Assembly: GCF_001654455.1 (NCBI RefSeq)
Contig: NZ_CP015772.1
Coordinates: forward strand, 3,286,001 to 3,350,000
Direction of reading: 5' to 3'
DNA from: Niabella ginsenosidivorans
GTDB taxonomy: Bacteria > Bacteroidota > Bacteroidia > Chitinophagales > Chitinophagaceae
DNA length: 64,000 bases
Below, piece after piece: positions 17,527-25,852 of this stretch; the stretch's first letter is position 1; each line of letters begins with the position of its first letter. The notes under the pieces are model-generated. The model was not told the DNA's origin and did no database searches. It saw only the letters and a list, made by a program, of their open reading frames with translations. The position numbers and the translations under genes were made by a program.

Positions 17527-18222
17527 ATGTCAGCAACAGTAATAAAACAGGCATCCCCAAAAAAGGTACAGACGGATAAAGCCCGTAATGACTACAACGC
17601 CTTTAAAGAGTTCAAAGGAAAAATTTACACCGGTATGCAGGTAGGAAGAAGCCATAAATGGAATTATGATAAAGGCATATGGCAGGAACGGAAGGCAACT
17701 CCGGATCAATGGGACATTACTTATTCAGTTACCAAACGGCGTGCGGGCAAAGCACCGGAAGGTTCGGGTGTGCCGGTAGGCACGGGATACCATTGGTTCA
17801 TTTTATCGCATCAGTTTGTGCATAAGCTAAACGCCAACGACTACAGCACAGCTATGACCGGAATAAAACTAAAGATCGCCCATAAGCGGGCTGACAAGGA
17901 TAAATGGAACATTTCTGAAGCGGCCAAACGGAAGCTGCTGATAAAACTATTAAAAGAATTTATTATAAGCCTGGAAAAAGAACCTGAAAAGACCGAAGTG
18001 ATTCCCCTTAATTTTACTTTCCAGTCTAAAGTATATAAAGGCAGGGCAGTACCCATGCTCACAACCTGTGCTAATGGCATCTGCCAGGATCTGGATATTA
18101 CTTTGAATGACCAGCATTTTGGTATTATACGGTGCACGAAGAATGGATGGCGCATGACCAACATAAAGCCCCAGCAACTTGTAAATACCATTGGTGAACA
18201 GATAGCACTCTGGTATGAATAA
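17527..18222 (+). CDS. Unrecognised 231-residue protein
   Basis: No family recognised. The protein is basic and soluble, with no signal peptide or membrane span. Residues 20-110 are rich in aromatic and charged residues (GKIYTGMQVGRSHKWNYDKG, then WDITYSVTKRRAGKAPEGSG). A central helical stretch (about 120-155) is Lys/Glu-rich, and a compact C-terminal part (160-231) has CANGICQDLDITL. It stands alone, 259 bp from the glycan operon and about 100 bp before the DUF6496 gene. Context suggests a stress gene, but that is weak. Confidence 0.75.
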   Translation: MSATVIKQASPKKVQTDKARNDYNAFKEFKGKIYTGMQVGRSHKWNYDKGIWQERKATPDQWDITYSVTKRRAGKAPEGSGVPVGTGYHWFILSHQFVHKLNANDYSTAMTGIKLKIAHKRADKDKWNISEAAKRKLLIKLLKEFIISLEKEPEKTEVIPLNFTFQSKVYKGRAVPMLTTCANGICQDLDITLNDQHFGIIRCTKNGWRMTNIKPQQLVNTIGEQIALWYE

Positions 18223-18325
18223 AGTTTTGCCGGGGTGCACAATACCTGGCTTAGGGAACGCTTCGTTATTAAAACCATACAATAACCGGCAGGTCTTTTG
18301 AAGAGGCTATTAAAAAATAAACAGT

Positions 18326-18523
18326 ATGACAACGCATTCAAAAAAATCAGGAAACAAGGTAGAGAAAACAATGCGCGAAATGAAAAAAGGCACGCTCAAA
18401 AGCGGCAGCGGTAAAAAAGTAACCAGCCATAAGCAGGCAATTGCCATTGGTCTTTCGGAAGCCCGGAAGGAAGGTGCCAAGGTGCCTGAAAAGGCCGCTT
18501 CTAAAAAGAAGGCCAAGGCATAA
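18326..18523 (+). CDS. DUF6496 small basic protein
   Basis: 65 residues, about a third Lys/Arg. The core MREMKKGTLKSGSGKK followed by SHKQAIAIGLSEARKEGAKV is the DUF6496 pattern, with a Lys/Ala-rich tail (KKKAKA). Function is unknown; such small basic proteins often sit among stress genes and could bind nucleic acid. It follows the 231-residue gene on the same strand. Confidence 0.85.
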   Translation: MTTHSKKSGNKVEKTMREMKKGTLKSGSGKKVTSHKQAIAIGLSEARKEGAKVPEKAASKKKAKA

Positions 18524-18678
18524 TACCGGTAGCAGCGGTGGTGCAGCGTTTATTGTTTATTATTGTTTAATGAAACCGGAAAGATAGCACAAGGCCATTC
18601 TGCAAATACCATAGCGCCTGCTGCATAATACAGCTCTAGAAAAAGCCGGGTTCTTGTAACCGGCAATTTCAATACGGG

Positions 18679-19167
18679 TTACTTTGGAGCCCCCAGCGCA
18701 TCGATCAATAGTTTTGCAGTATAGACAATTGCCCGGAGCATGATTTTTTCCGGTGATCCGGAGAATACAGATCTTCCTGAAAAAAGCACAGATCCATTCT
18801 TTATTCCACAGACAAACATTGTACCCACGGGTTTTTCAGGCGTTTCGCTTCCACCGGGTGCAGTTAAACCGGTAACCCCTACGTGAATATCAGCCGGTAT
18901 CAGCGGTATCAACCCCCTGGTTATAGCAGCGGTTACCTCAGCAGATTCGGGTGTGTATTTTTTTACCAGCCGGTCTGGCACTTTTAATACCTTTTCTTTA
19001 AGAGTGGCATCATAACACACAAAGCTGCCTTTAAGAAAAGCGCCTGCATCCGGCAGCAAAGAAAATTCAGCAGCAAGCCGCCCGGCTGTGGCGCTTTCTG
19101 CAAAAGCTATGGTCAGTTTTTTTTCCAGCAGTAATTTTCCACATTGTGTGAGATACCGGTTTATCAT
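18679..19167 (-). CDS. CinA C-terminal domain protein (nicotinamide-nucleotide amidase type)
   Basis: 162 residues forming only the CinA_C/PncC domain: KLTIAFAESATAGRLAAEF near the N-terminus, FVCYDATLKEKVLKVP and VTGLTAPGGSETPEKPVGTM. Homologues deamidate nicotinamide mononucleotide in NAD salvage. The N-terminal MoCF-like half of full-length CinA is absent, as in E. coli PncC. It is monocistronic on the minus strand. Confidence 0.88.
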   Translation of the reverse strand: MINRYLTQCGKLLLEKKLTIAFAESATAGRLAAEFSLLPDAGAFLKGSFVCYDATLKEKVLKVPDRLVKKYTPESAEVTAAITRGLIPLIPADIHVGVTGLTAPGGSETPEKPVGTMFVCGIKNGSVLFSGRSVFSGSPEKIMLRAIVYTAKLLIDALGAPK

Positions 19168-19416
19168 AAACTTAAAATTTAAATACTGTTTCCATACCTG
19201 ATACTATTTGGCTTGATTTTTTCGTAATCGTTATAAGAGGTGCTTACACTGCACAAATCAAAAGGCCGGGAACGTAAGGTTGCAAAGCAATATACAAATT
19301 ATACGTATTCTTAAACCTTCTGCTCTTTGCGCTCTTTTCCACTATCAGGATCAAAGAAAAAATACATTTCATACAACCCCTTATAAACATATTTCCAACT
19401 TCAAAAAACAGAAATC

Positions 19417-19992
19417 ATGACACAAACAAAACCAGGAAGATCAATGACTTCAGAAAAAAATGCTACAGGCAGCAGTGCAAAAATAACTCCTGAAATGAAA
19501 AACAGTGAGTTTCACCGGTTTTTTGTAGACGAATTAAAAGACATTTACTGGGCGGAACAGCATTTGGCAAAAGCGCTGCCTAAAATGCAAAAAGCCAGCA
19601 GCAGCAAGGACCTCGCAGCTGCATTTGAAAAACATACAAAAGAAACAGAAATGCATGCCACTACACTTGAAAAAGTTTTTGAGCTTTTAGAGGAAAAAGC
19701 GGCTGCAAAAAAATGTGATGCCATGAAGGGATTGCTGGAAGAAGCAGATACTATTATATCCGATACAGAAAGCGAAAGTTTTACCCGTGACGCAGGGCTG
19801 ATACTGGCAGCACAAAAAGTAGAACATTATGAAATTGCCACATACGGTACTTTGTGCGCCTTTGCCCGGCAAATGGGTCATAGTGAAGCAGCCAAATTAC
19901 TACAACAGACGCTGGATAATGAAAAAAACACTGATGCCACACTGACAAAAATTGCAGAGAGCTTTGTAAATGAAGAGGCAGTGGCAGAATAA
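19417..19992 (+). CDS. DUF892 ferritin-like protein (YciE/YciF family)
   Basis: 191 residues. After a polar N-terminal tail of about 28 residues, the DUF892 four-helix domain starts at FHRFFVDELKDIYWAEQHL, with metal-ligand-type Glu and His residues (KHTKETEMHATTLEKVFELL and EHYEIATYGTLCAFARQMGH). YciF-like proteins are stress-induced and ferritin-like, with likely di-metal centres; their role is unclear. A terminator follows at 20021-20056. Confidence 0.92.
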   Translation: MTQTKPGRSMTSEKNATGSSAKITPEMKNSEFHRFFVDELKDIYWAEQHLAKALPKMQKASSSKDLAAAFEKHTKETEMHATTLEKVFELLEEKAAAKKCDAMKGLLEEADTIISDTESESFTRDAGLILAAQKVEHYEIATYGTLCAFARQMGHSEAAKLLQQTLDNEKNTDATLTKIAESFVNEEAVAE

Positions 19993-20020
19993 GCCGGCAT
20001 AGTTTGGGTTCTATATTTCA

Positions 20021-20056
20021 AAAAAAACCGTTTGTCAGCAGGCAAATGGTTTTTTA
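20021..20056 (+). terminator. Rho-independent terminator after the DUF892 gene
   Basis: Arms AACCGTTTG (20026-20034) and CAAATGGTT (20043-20051) pair with one G-U, followed by TTTTT. Confidence 0.75.
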
Positions 20057-20090
20057 TTGTTAGGACCGGTGGGTAAAAAACACCATCAAT

Positions 20091-20108
20091 TGTAGAAAAA
20101 TTTCTACA
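20091..20108. promoter_or_regulatory. Palindromic operator candidate TGTAGAA-N4-TTCTACA
   Basis: Perfect 7+4+7 dyad with spacer AAAT, of the same architecture as 2999-3014 and 8103-8120 with one symmetric base change (GTGGAA to GTAGAA). It lies after the DUF892 terminator and about 330 bp before the second DUF2383 gene. Unlike the other two, no GG-N10-GC element is found at a matching distance. Confidence 0.35.
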
Positions 20109-20132
20109 GCAGCATTCCTTATTTCCTCTGCA

Positions 20133-20291
20133 TTATTTTCCGGGTTTCTTCTTTTTAGTTTTATTTTCCGGCTCAAAAGCTTTTTCCAGCTTTTGCATAG
20201 GAGTGGATACAGGGCCTTTCATTTCATCCTGCGGATCCGTTTTATGCAACGTTTCCGGATCGGGTTTTACTTTATTTTTCTTATTTTTCAT
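20133..20291 (-). CDS. Small Lys-rich protein, 52 residues, unknown function
   Basis: An ATG at 20291-20289 opens a 52-codon frame ending TAA at 20133-20135. The product begins MKNKKNKVKPDPETLHKTDP, contains a conserved-looking core DEMKGPVSTPMQKLEKAFEP and ends in a basic tail (KTKKKKPGK). I recall similar short proteins with a TDPQ...GPVS..M core in Chitinophagaceae, but know no function. It is soluble and very polar. Confidence 0.6.
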   Translation of the reverse strand: MKNKKNKVKPDPETLHKTDPQDEMKGPVSTPMQKLEKAFEPENKTKKKKPGK

Positions 20292-20435
20292 AATCCAGGT
20301 ATTCAATTTCTATTATTATAACCGCAAAACAATGCCAATAAGCCTGTTTGCAGCAGCGCCTTCAGCCTTTGCAACTTTGGCGTAATCCTTGAAAATTTTA
20401 TACAATTGACCGTTTTACCTTTAAAAGATAGTTCT

Positions 20436-20900
20436 ATGCATCCTACAGACAATACCATCCAGGAAACGGAGGCACTGAATGACCTGTTACAGATCAATAT
20501 GGATAAAATAACGCTTTACGAAAAATTAAAACGCTATTGCGCCGGCTGCTATCTGGCGGAAATTATTGAGGAGCTGATTCAACAAAGCCGTTCTTTCGTC
20601 GAAGTTCTTCGCTCCTGTATACCGGAAACAGCCTATAATAACCCCGGGGTCCTTAGCCATACCATATACCGGCTCTGGAATGATCTGCGTGCATTATATT
20701 CTGTTAATGAAACCCTGGGGCTGCTGGCAGCGCTGGAATACAACGAGGATGCAACCATAAGGGCGTATGAAATTGTATTGTCGGACCTTTTTCAAAATGA
20801 TGCGCTGTGCAGCCTGCTCAAACATCAGAAAGAGCTGTTACTTAACAATCAGAAAACCATCAGGCTCCTGCAGTTGCCCGGCAAAACACCAGACCAATAG
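20436..20900 (+). CDS. DUF2383-like four-helix protein
   Basis: 154 residues from the ATG at 20436, preferred over the one at 20406 because the family domain starts soon after it. LNDLLQINMDKITLYEKL corresponds to LNDLLRVHKDRISGYERA in the paralogue at 3987-4433; a second helix pair follows (IIEELIQQSRSFVEVLRS). The protein is more divergent than its paralogue, with cysteines in RYCAGCY. Function is unknown, probably stress related. Confidence 0.75.
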   Translation: MHPTDNTIQETEALNDLLQINMDKITLYEKLKRYCAGCYLAEIIEELIQQSRSFVEVLRSCIPETAYNNPGVLSHTIYRLWNDLRALYSVNETLGLLAALEYNEDATIRAYEIVLSDLFQNDALCSLLKHQKELLLNNQKTIRLLQLPGKTPDQ

Positions 20901-21229
20901 CCGGGCCGGGGCCATAAAAAGACCTGACTGTTGATTTTTTTGCGCACTTAATCCATCCTGCTGTTACTCTTTTTCTTCATATTAAAGGTTGGAGCAGCTG
21001 TTGCGGCAGTATTTCCGGCCGGGGCAGCGCTCACAAATATTGGTGCTTTTATTGTTATACTAAGGTAGTTGTAGCACCATTATAAAATAAAGCCTCATGA
21101 TCAGTAAACAACCCATCAACAGCACTTAAAAGAGCCCTGCCATGCTCTTTATAATTGCAGTTGCCCTGTTGTTGGCAAGTTTACTGTATGCACCTATGGA
21201 ATGCCCGCTCAAACATTTAAAATAAAAAG
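20901..21229. other. Leader region before cphA
   Basis: 329 bp with no firm gene. It contains a GG-N10-GC element at 20991-21004 (GGAGCAGCTGTTGC), a weak sigma-54 match, and a 27-codon frame at 21142-21225 whose product would be a hydrophobic peptide (MLFIIAVALLLASLLYAP then MECPLKHLK). That peptide ends 4 bp before the cphA start and could be a membrane micropeptide or leader; I give it about 0.25. Confidence 0.35.
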
Positions 21230-23926
21230 ATGGAAATACAAATAATTGATACAAAAGTGTTGACTGGCCCCAACTATTGGTCTGTTAAACACAGCCGGCT
21301 GATCCAGATGAAGATGGACCTGGGAGCCTATGAATATAAGCCCACGAACCAGTTGCCTGGTTTTAAAGAGCGGCTCGTGCAACTGTTGCCGGGGCTATTT
21401 AAGCACCGATGTTCGCCCGGATACGAAGGCGGTTTTTTAGAAAGAATGACAGAAGGCACCTGGCTGGGTCATGTTATAGAACATGTAGCCCTGGAATTAC
21501 AAAGCCTTTCTGGTATGGATGTGGCATTTGGGAGAACGCGTTCAGTCATCAATAACCCGGGCATATATCATGTTGTATTTGCTTATACAACTCCCAAGGC
21601 CGGGATATATGCCGGCCAGGCAGCAGTTGAGATAGTGCAGGCTGTAGCGTTGAATAAAGATTGTTTACTTGTCAAGCACCTGCACACCTTAAAAAAAATA
21701 GCTGCGGAAGAAAAATGGGGCCCCAGCACTAACGCAATTGCAGAGGAAGCTACCAAAAGAAATATACCTGTTACCCGGCTTAACAAGGGTTCTTTAATTA
21801 TGTTGGGACAGGGTATAAAAAGAAAAATGATCTGGGCCGCTGTTGCAGACAATACAAGTGGCGTAAGTATTGATATTGCCGGCAATAAGCAACTTACAAA
21901 AGAACTTTTAATGGCGGCCGGCATCCCCGTGCCCAAAGGATCCACTGTAAAAAGTAGTGCCGGAATTACGGCTGCAGTAAGGTCCGTTGGCCTGCCCGTA
22001 ACCATAAAGCCGGTAAGCGCCAACCAGGGAAAAGGGGTTACTACCCGTCTTTATTGCTGGCAAAGCATTCTTGAGGCTTTTGAGAATGCCCGGAAATACG
22101 CGGAAGAAACAATGATAGAGCAACACATAGAAGGCTATGATTACCGGCTTTTAATTGTTAACTTTAAACTGATTGCTGCATCCCTGCGGCTGCCGGCAAG
22201 CGTTACCGGCAACGGGCGCTCCACCATACAGGAACTTATAGATGAAAAAAACAAACATCCCTGGAGGGGGACTGGGCATAGTCTGCCCCTTACCCTTATT
22301 GAAACAGATGAAGAAACACATAGGCTGCTGCAATCACAGCAACTTACTTTTCAAACTGTATTGCCCCCGGGGAAAGCGCTGCAGTTAAAAAACGCTGCAA
22401 ACCTGTCCAAGGGAGGCTCGGCGATTGATGTAACAGACCTGGTACATCCTGATAACAGGAAAATAGCTGAACAGGCGGCCCGTTTACTGAACCTGAATAT
22501 TTGTGGCGTGGATATTATTTCAAAAGACATCAGCGTTCCTTTTTATGAAAATAACGCCGCGATACTTGAGCTGAATGCATCCCCGGGTTTGCGCATGCAC
22601 CTGTTTCCATCGGAAGGCCAGCCGCGGAACGTGGCAAAACCAATCGTTGACCTGTTGTTCAAACCGGGTGATAATGGCCGTATACCGATTGTGGCAATAA
22701 CAGGCACCAACGGAAAAACCACTACCACCAAGCTAACAGCGCATATTATGACGCAGGCAGGGCGCCGCACAGGCCATACCACAACCGATGGCATTTATAT
22801 AAACGGGGAAAAAATAATGAAGGGAGATTGTAGTGGCCCCCGCAGCGCAGGTGTTGTACTAAAGGACCCAACGGTTGAATGGGCCATCTTTGAATGTGCC
22901 AGGGGCGGCATTTTAAGAGAAGGGCTCGGCTTTGACAATAGCGCCATCAGCATTGTTACCAACATTGCAAATGATCATTTAGGCATTGATGACATTCATA
23001 CTATGGAACAAATGGCCCGGGTAAAACAGGTGGTACCCTTAAGCACCTGCCCGGAAGGATATGCTGTACTGAATGCCGATGACCCGTTTGTATATGCAAT
23101 GAAAGCAGCAATAAGCTGCAATATTGCTTTATTTTCAACCAATGGTTTTACAGAAGCGCTTGCTGCGCACAGTCTGAACGGAGGCCTGGTTGCTTTTACT
23201 GAAAACCAGCACCTGCTGGTAAAAGAAGGCAGCGAAGTAAAAATAGCTGTTGCGTTAAGTGATATTCCGCTTACAGAAAATGGTTCTATGAAATTTATGA
23301 TCCAGAACGTGCTTGGTGCCACTCTTGCTGTTTTTATTTCGGGCATCGGGGCAACTCAGATCATTAACGGCCTGCGCACATTTTTGCCGGGTCCCGAACA
23401 GAACCCGGGCAGGATGAATCACTTTACTATAGGAAAGGCCCATGTCATTATTGATTACGTCCATAACATTCCGGGTATTGAGGCGGTGCATGAATACCTG
23501 GCGCAGACTTCTTTTTCCAGGAAAACAGGAATCATATCGGCAACAGGCGACCGAAAAGAGGAAGACATTATAGCATTTGGCCGATGGGCAGCAAAAACCT
23601 TTGACTTCATCATCATAAATGAGCAGCATGTAAGCCGTGGCCGCTCCAATGCTGCGCTGACTGCATTGCTTTATAAAGGAATTAAAAGGGAAATGCCCGC
23701 GTTGCCGGTAGCCACCGTTTACGGTGAAGCTCCTGCCCTGGAATACGCTCTTAATAATGCCTGTGCCGGTGAACTGATCTTTGCCGCAATAGATAATATT
23801 GAATCTGTAATCCAGTTCATAAATACCCTGCAGGCGCAAAGTGCAGCCTCCTCATTTGCCAAACAACCACAGCTCTATTCATTATCCATACCTGAAAGCA
23901 TTGCTCCAATTGAATTATTAAAGTAA
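21230..23926 (+). CDS. cphA: Cyanophycin synthetase
   Basis: 898 residues, full length. The N-terminal CphA domain (1-160) has PGFKERLVQLLPGL and LGHVIEHVALELQSL. The ATP-grasp domain (about 220-480) has PVTIKPVSANQGKGVTTRL and FYENNAAILELNASPGLRMH. The Mur-ligase-like domain (about 485-875) has Walker A GTNGKTTTTKL and IVTNIANDHLGIDDI. CphA polymerises aspartate and arginine into multi-L-arginyl-poly-L-aspartate, a nitrogen and carbon reserve. No cyanophycinase gene (cphB) is present in the window. Seven base pairs separate it from the topoisomerase gene. Confidence 0.95.
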   Translation: MEIQIIDTKVLTGPNYWSVKHSRLIQMKMDLGAYEYKPTNQLPGFKERLVQLLPGLFKHRCSPGYEGGFLERMTEGTWLGHVIEHVALELQSLSGMDVAFGRTRSVINNPGIYHVVFAYTTPKAGIYAGQAAVEIVQAVALNKDCLLVKHLHTLKKIAAEEKWGPSTNAIAEEATKRNIPVTRLNKGSLIMLGQGIKRKMIWAAVADNTSGVSIDIAGNKQLTKELLMAAGIPVPKGSTVKSSAGITAAVRSVGLPVTIKPVSANQGKGVTTRLYCWQSILEAFENARKYAEETMIEQHIEGYDYRLLIVNFKLIAASLRLPASVTGNGRSTIQELIDEKNKHPWRGTGHSLPLTLIETDEETHRLLQSQQLTFQTVLPPGKALQLKNAANLSKGGSAIDVTDLVHPDNRKIAEQAARLLNLNICGVDIISKDISVPFYENNAAILELNASPGLRMHLFPSEGQPRNVAKPIVDLLFKPGDNGRIPIVAITGTNGKTTTTKLTAHIMTQAGRRTGHTTTDGIYINGEKIMKGDCSGPRSAGVVLKDPTVEWAIFECARGGILREGLGFDNSAISIVTNIANDHLGIDDIHTMEQMARVKQVVPLSTCPEGYAVLNADDPFVYAMKAAISCNIALFSTNGFTEALAAHSLNGGLVAFTENQHLLVKEGSEVKIAVALSDIPLTENGSMKFMIQNVLGATLAVFISGIGATQIINGLRTFLPGPEQNPGRMNHFTIGKAHVIIDYVHNIPGIEAVHEYLAQTSFSRKTGIISATGDRKEEDIIAFGRWAAKTFDFIIINEQHVSRGRSNAALTALLYKGIKREMPALPVATVYGEAPALEYALNNACAGELIFAAIDNIESVIQFINTLQAQSAASSFAKQPQLYSLSIPESIAPIELLK

Positions 23927-23933
23927 ACAGATA

Positions 23934-24977
23934 ATGGCGCTTTTCAAACAATTGGAGCAGGTGCCCTGTAATACAGCAGGTAACAGCAAACATTCGCAGC
24001 TGGTATATATTGCCTACAGGGAGCAGGGGATCAGGCGCATAAAAAAGAACAATGCCTTCATTTATACCCAAAACGGCAGGGTAGTAAAAAACAAAAAAAC
24101 ACTTTCCAGGATCCGGGGGCTGGCAATACCTCCTGCATGGACAAACGTATGGATCAGCGATAAAGAAAACGGGCATCTTCAATGTACGGGTGTTGATACT
24201 ATGGGCAGAACACAATACAGATACCATTCCTTATGGAATACTTTGCAGAAAGAAACAAAATTTCACCGCCTGCTGCAATTTGGCAGGGCGCTGGGCCGGA
24301 TCCGGAAAAAGGCAGATACCCATCTTTCCGGGCACAGGCTAAGCAGGCAAAAAATACTGGCTACCGTAGTCAGCACGCTCGACAAAACCGGGCTGAGGCT
24401 GGGCAATACTTTTTATGAAAAGCTTTATGGCTCTTTTGGCTTATCAACATTACAAAACAGGCATACGCGAATCAATGGCAATAAAGTCACCTTCAGCTTT
24501 AAAGGCAAAAAAGGGATTTATCAGCACGTTTCAATAAAGAGCCGGCGGCTTGCCCGGGTTATTGGTCAATGCAAAGAAATTCCCGGAAAGGAATTATTCC
24601 AGTACATTGACGAATCCGGCGGGCGGCACCCTATAAAAAGCGAAGACGTAAATGCTTATATCAGAAAAATTTCCGGAGGTGATTTTACCAGTAAGGATTT
24701 CAGAACATGGACAGGTACTGTAAGCTGCATCCGGCATCTTTTGGAAAAGGGACCGGCTAAAACAAAAAGTGAAGTAAAAGAAAATATTATATCCGCACTG
24801 GAAGAAGTATCCCAAACGCTTGGAAACACAAGAACTGTATGTAAAAAGCATTATGTGCATCCCCTTATCTTGAACCTGTATGAAACCGGAGATTTATTCC
24901 GGTATGCCTCCCATAAGCCTGACCAGGAGGACGACCCGGAATCCGTGCTGCTGCAGCTCCTTGCTAAAGAAACATAA
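23934..24977 (+). CDS. DNA topoisomerase IB
   Basis: 347 residues, poxvirus/bacterial type. The N-terminal part has IRGLAIPPAWTNVWIS and GRTQYRYHSLW. The catalytic domain carries GLRLGNTFYEKLYGSFGLST and ends with the active-site tyrosine Tyr307 in CKKHYVHP. It relaxes supercoils through a 3'-phosphotyrosine intermediate. It follows cphA by 7 bp on the same strand, so the two are probably one transcript; the functional link is not obvious. Confidence 0.93.
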   Translation: MALFKQLEQVPCNTAGNSKHSQLVYIAYREQGIRRIKKNNAFIYTQNGRVVKNKKTLSRIRGLAIPPAWTNVWISDKENGHLQCTGVDTMGRTQYRYHSLWNTLQKETKFHRLLQFGRALGRIRKKADTHLSGHRLSRQKILATVVSTLDKTGLRLGNTFYEKLYGSFGLSTLQNRHTRINGNKVTFSFKGKKGIYQHVSIKSRRLARVIGQCKEIPGKELFQYIDESGGRHPIKSEDVNAYIRKISGGDFTSKDFRTWTGTVSCIRHLLEKGPAKTKSEVKENIISALEEVSQTLGNTRTVCKKHYVHPLILNLYETGDLFRYASHKPDQEDDPESVLLQLLAKET

Positions 24978-24986
24978 CCCCCTTTA

Positions 24987-25580
24987 TTATTTCCGTAAAA
25001 GGCTATCCACCTGCCGGGCATACCGAAGATGCAGCTCCCATACCGGAAGTTTGGCCAACGCCCACTGCACAAGATCCTGGTCTGCGCCGCCGGATACGTA
25101 TTGCCTGAACTCATTTATGCCTTTCATATGATCTGTTACCATCCATGACATGTATTTTTTATCAAACCGCTCTCCCTCCAGTGAGCGCAGCTCATTATAC
25201 TTCTTTTTTTTATCATCACCTAAAGCAGTGGTCAGGGAAATATTTTTTTGCCGGGCCAGGGTCAGTATTTCATTATTAGCTCCTGAGTGGTCCCGGATCA
25301 TCCTAAGTCCAAAATCCCTGACGCTCTGCGCCCGGGCATTGTTTTGAGCCAGCTGGCCCAATTGTATTTCCATTATTCCTCCGTTAATGGCGGTCATTGC
25401 AAAGTCTGCATCTTTTTCAAGTATTCTCATAGAAGGGTTAGCGGTATCGCTTTTATCAAACAGCGTTTCATTAGCAGCCCCGATGGTCCTCCTGTTGTCT
25501 GATGCAGTATTGCAGGCCGGCATCAGCGTTCCTGCCAATAGCGGCAACCCTATTATAAAATTCAAACAGCGTTGTTTCAT
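24987..25580 (-). CDS. DUF4142 lipoprotein (ferritin-like fold)
   Basis: 197 residues. A lipoprotein signal ends at Cys23 (MPACN). The DUF4142 domain (about 55-190) has DADFAMTAINGGIMEIQLGQ, FGLRMIRDHSGANNEIL and YMSWMVTDHMKGINEF. It is a paralogue of the protein at 3272-3853, with the same DH-containing helix pairs. It is convergent with topoisomerase IB (9 bp between the stops). Function is unknown. Confidence 0.9.
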   Translation of the reverse strand: MKQRCLNFIIGLPLLAGTLMPACNTASDNRRTIGAANETLFDKSDTANPSMRILEKDADFAMTAINGGIMEIQLGQLAQNNARAQSVRDFGLRMIRDHSGANNEILTLARQKNISLTTALGDDKKKKYNELRSLEGERFDKKYMSWMVTDHMKGINEFRQYVSGGADQDLVQWALAKLPVWELHLRYARQVDSLLRK

Positions 25581-25607
25581 AAAAATGGTTTAATCTGCAA
25601 AACCTTT

Positions 25608-25823
25608 TTACCCGGCACCGGCGCCTCTGTTCTGCCGTTTTCTTAGCAATAAGCGATACCATCCTGTTATCTTACGTGCAATCTTACTACCGGAAATGCC
25701 TGTTTCCATCTTAACATTGCCGGACACTCTGCTGGTCCTGTTTCCATTGATACCCGTATTTCCCTGTTGATTCAGCATATCTGAACCCGGTTTTGCCGTA
25801 TAAAACGGTAGTATTTTTCCCAT
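25608..25823 (-). CDS. Possible small basic protein, 71 residues
   Basis: An open frame with codon use similar to neighbours; the product starts MGKILPFYTAKPGSDMLNQQ, has a Gly/Asn/Ser-rich middle and a basic amphipathic end (KIARKITGWYRLLLRKRQNR). No family recognised. It fills the gap between the SDR relic and the DUF4142 gene on the same strand. It could equally be chance. Confidence 0.3.
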   Translation of the reverse strand: MGKILPFYTAKPGSDMLNQQGNTGINGNRTSRVSGNVKMETGISGSKIARKITGWYRLLLRKRQNRGAGAG

Positions 25824-25852
25824 TATTTCTCATTTTTAACAATTGTAAAAGC

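Noticed and set aside
19270-19300. GGAACG ... TTGC upstream of the DUF892 gene, like a sigma-54 promoter
   Set aside because: The distance between GG and GC is 11 bp, not 10, and there is no dyad at the expected distance.
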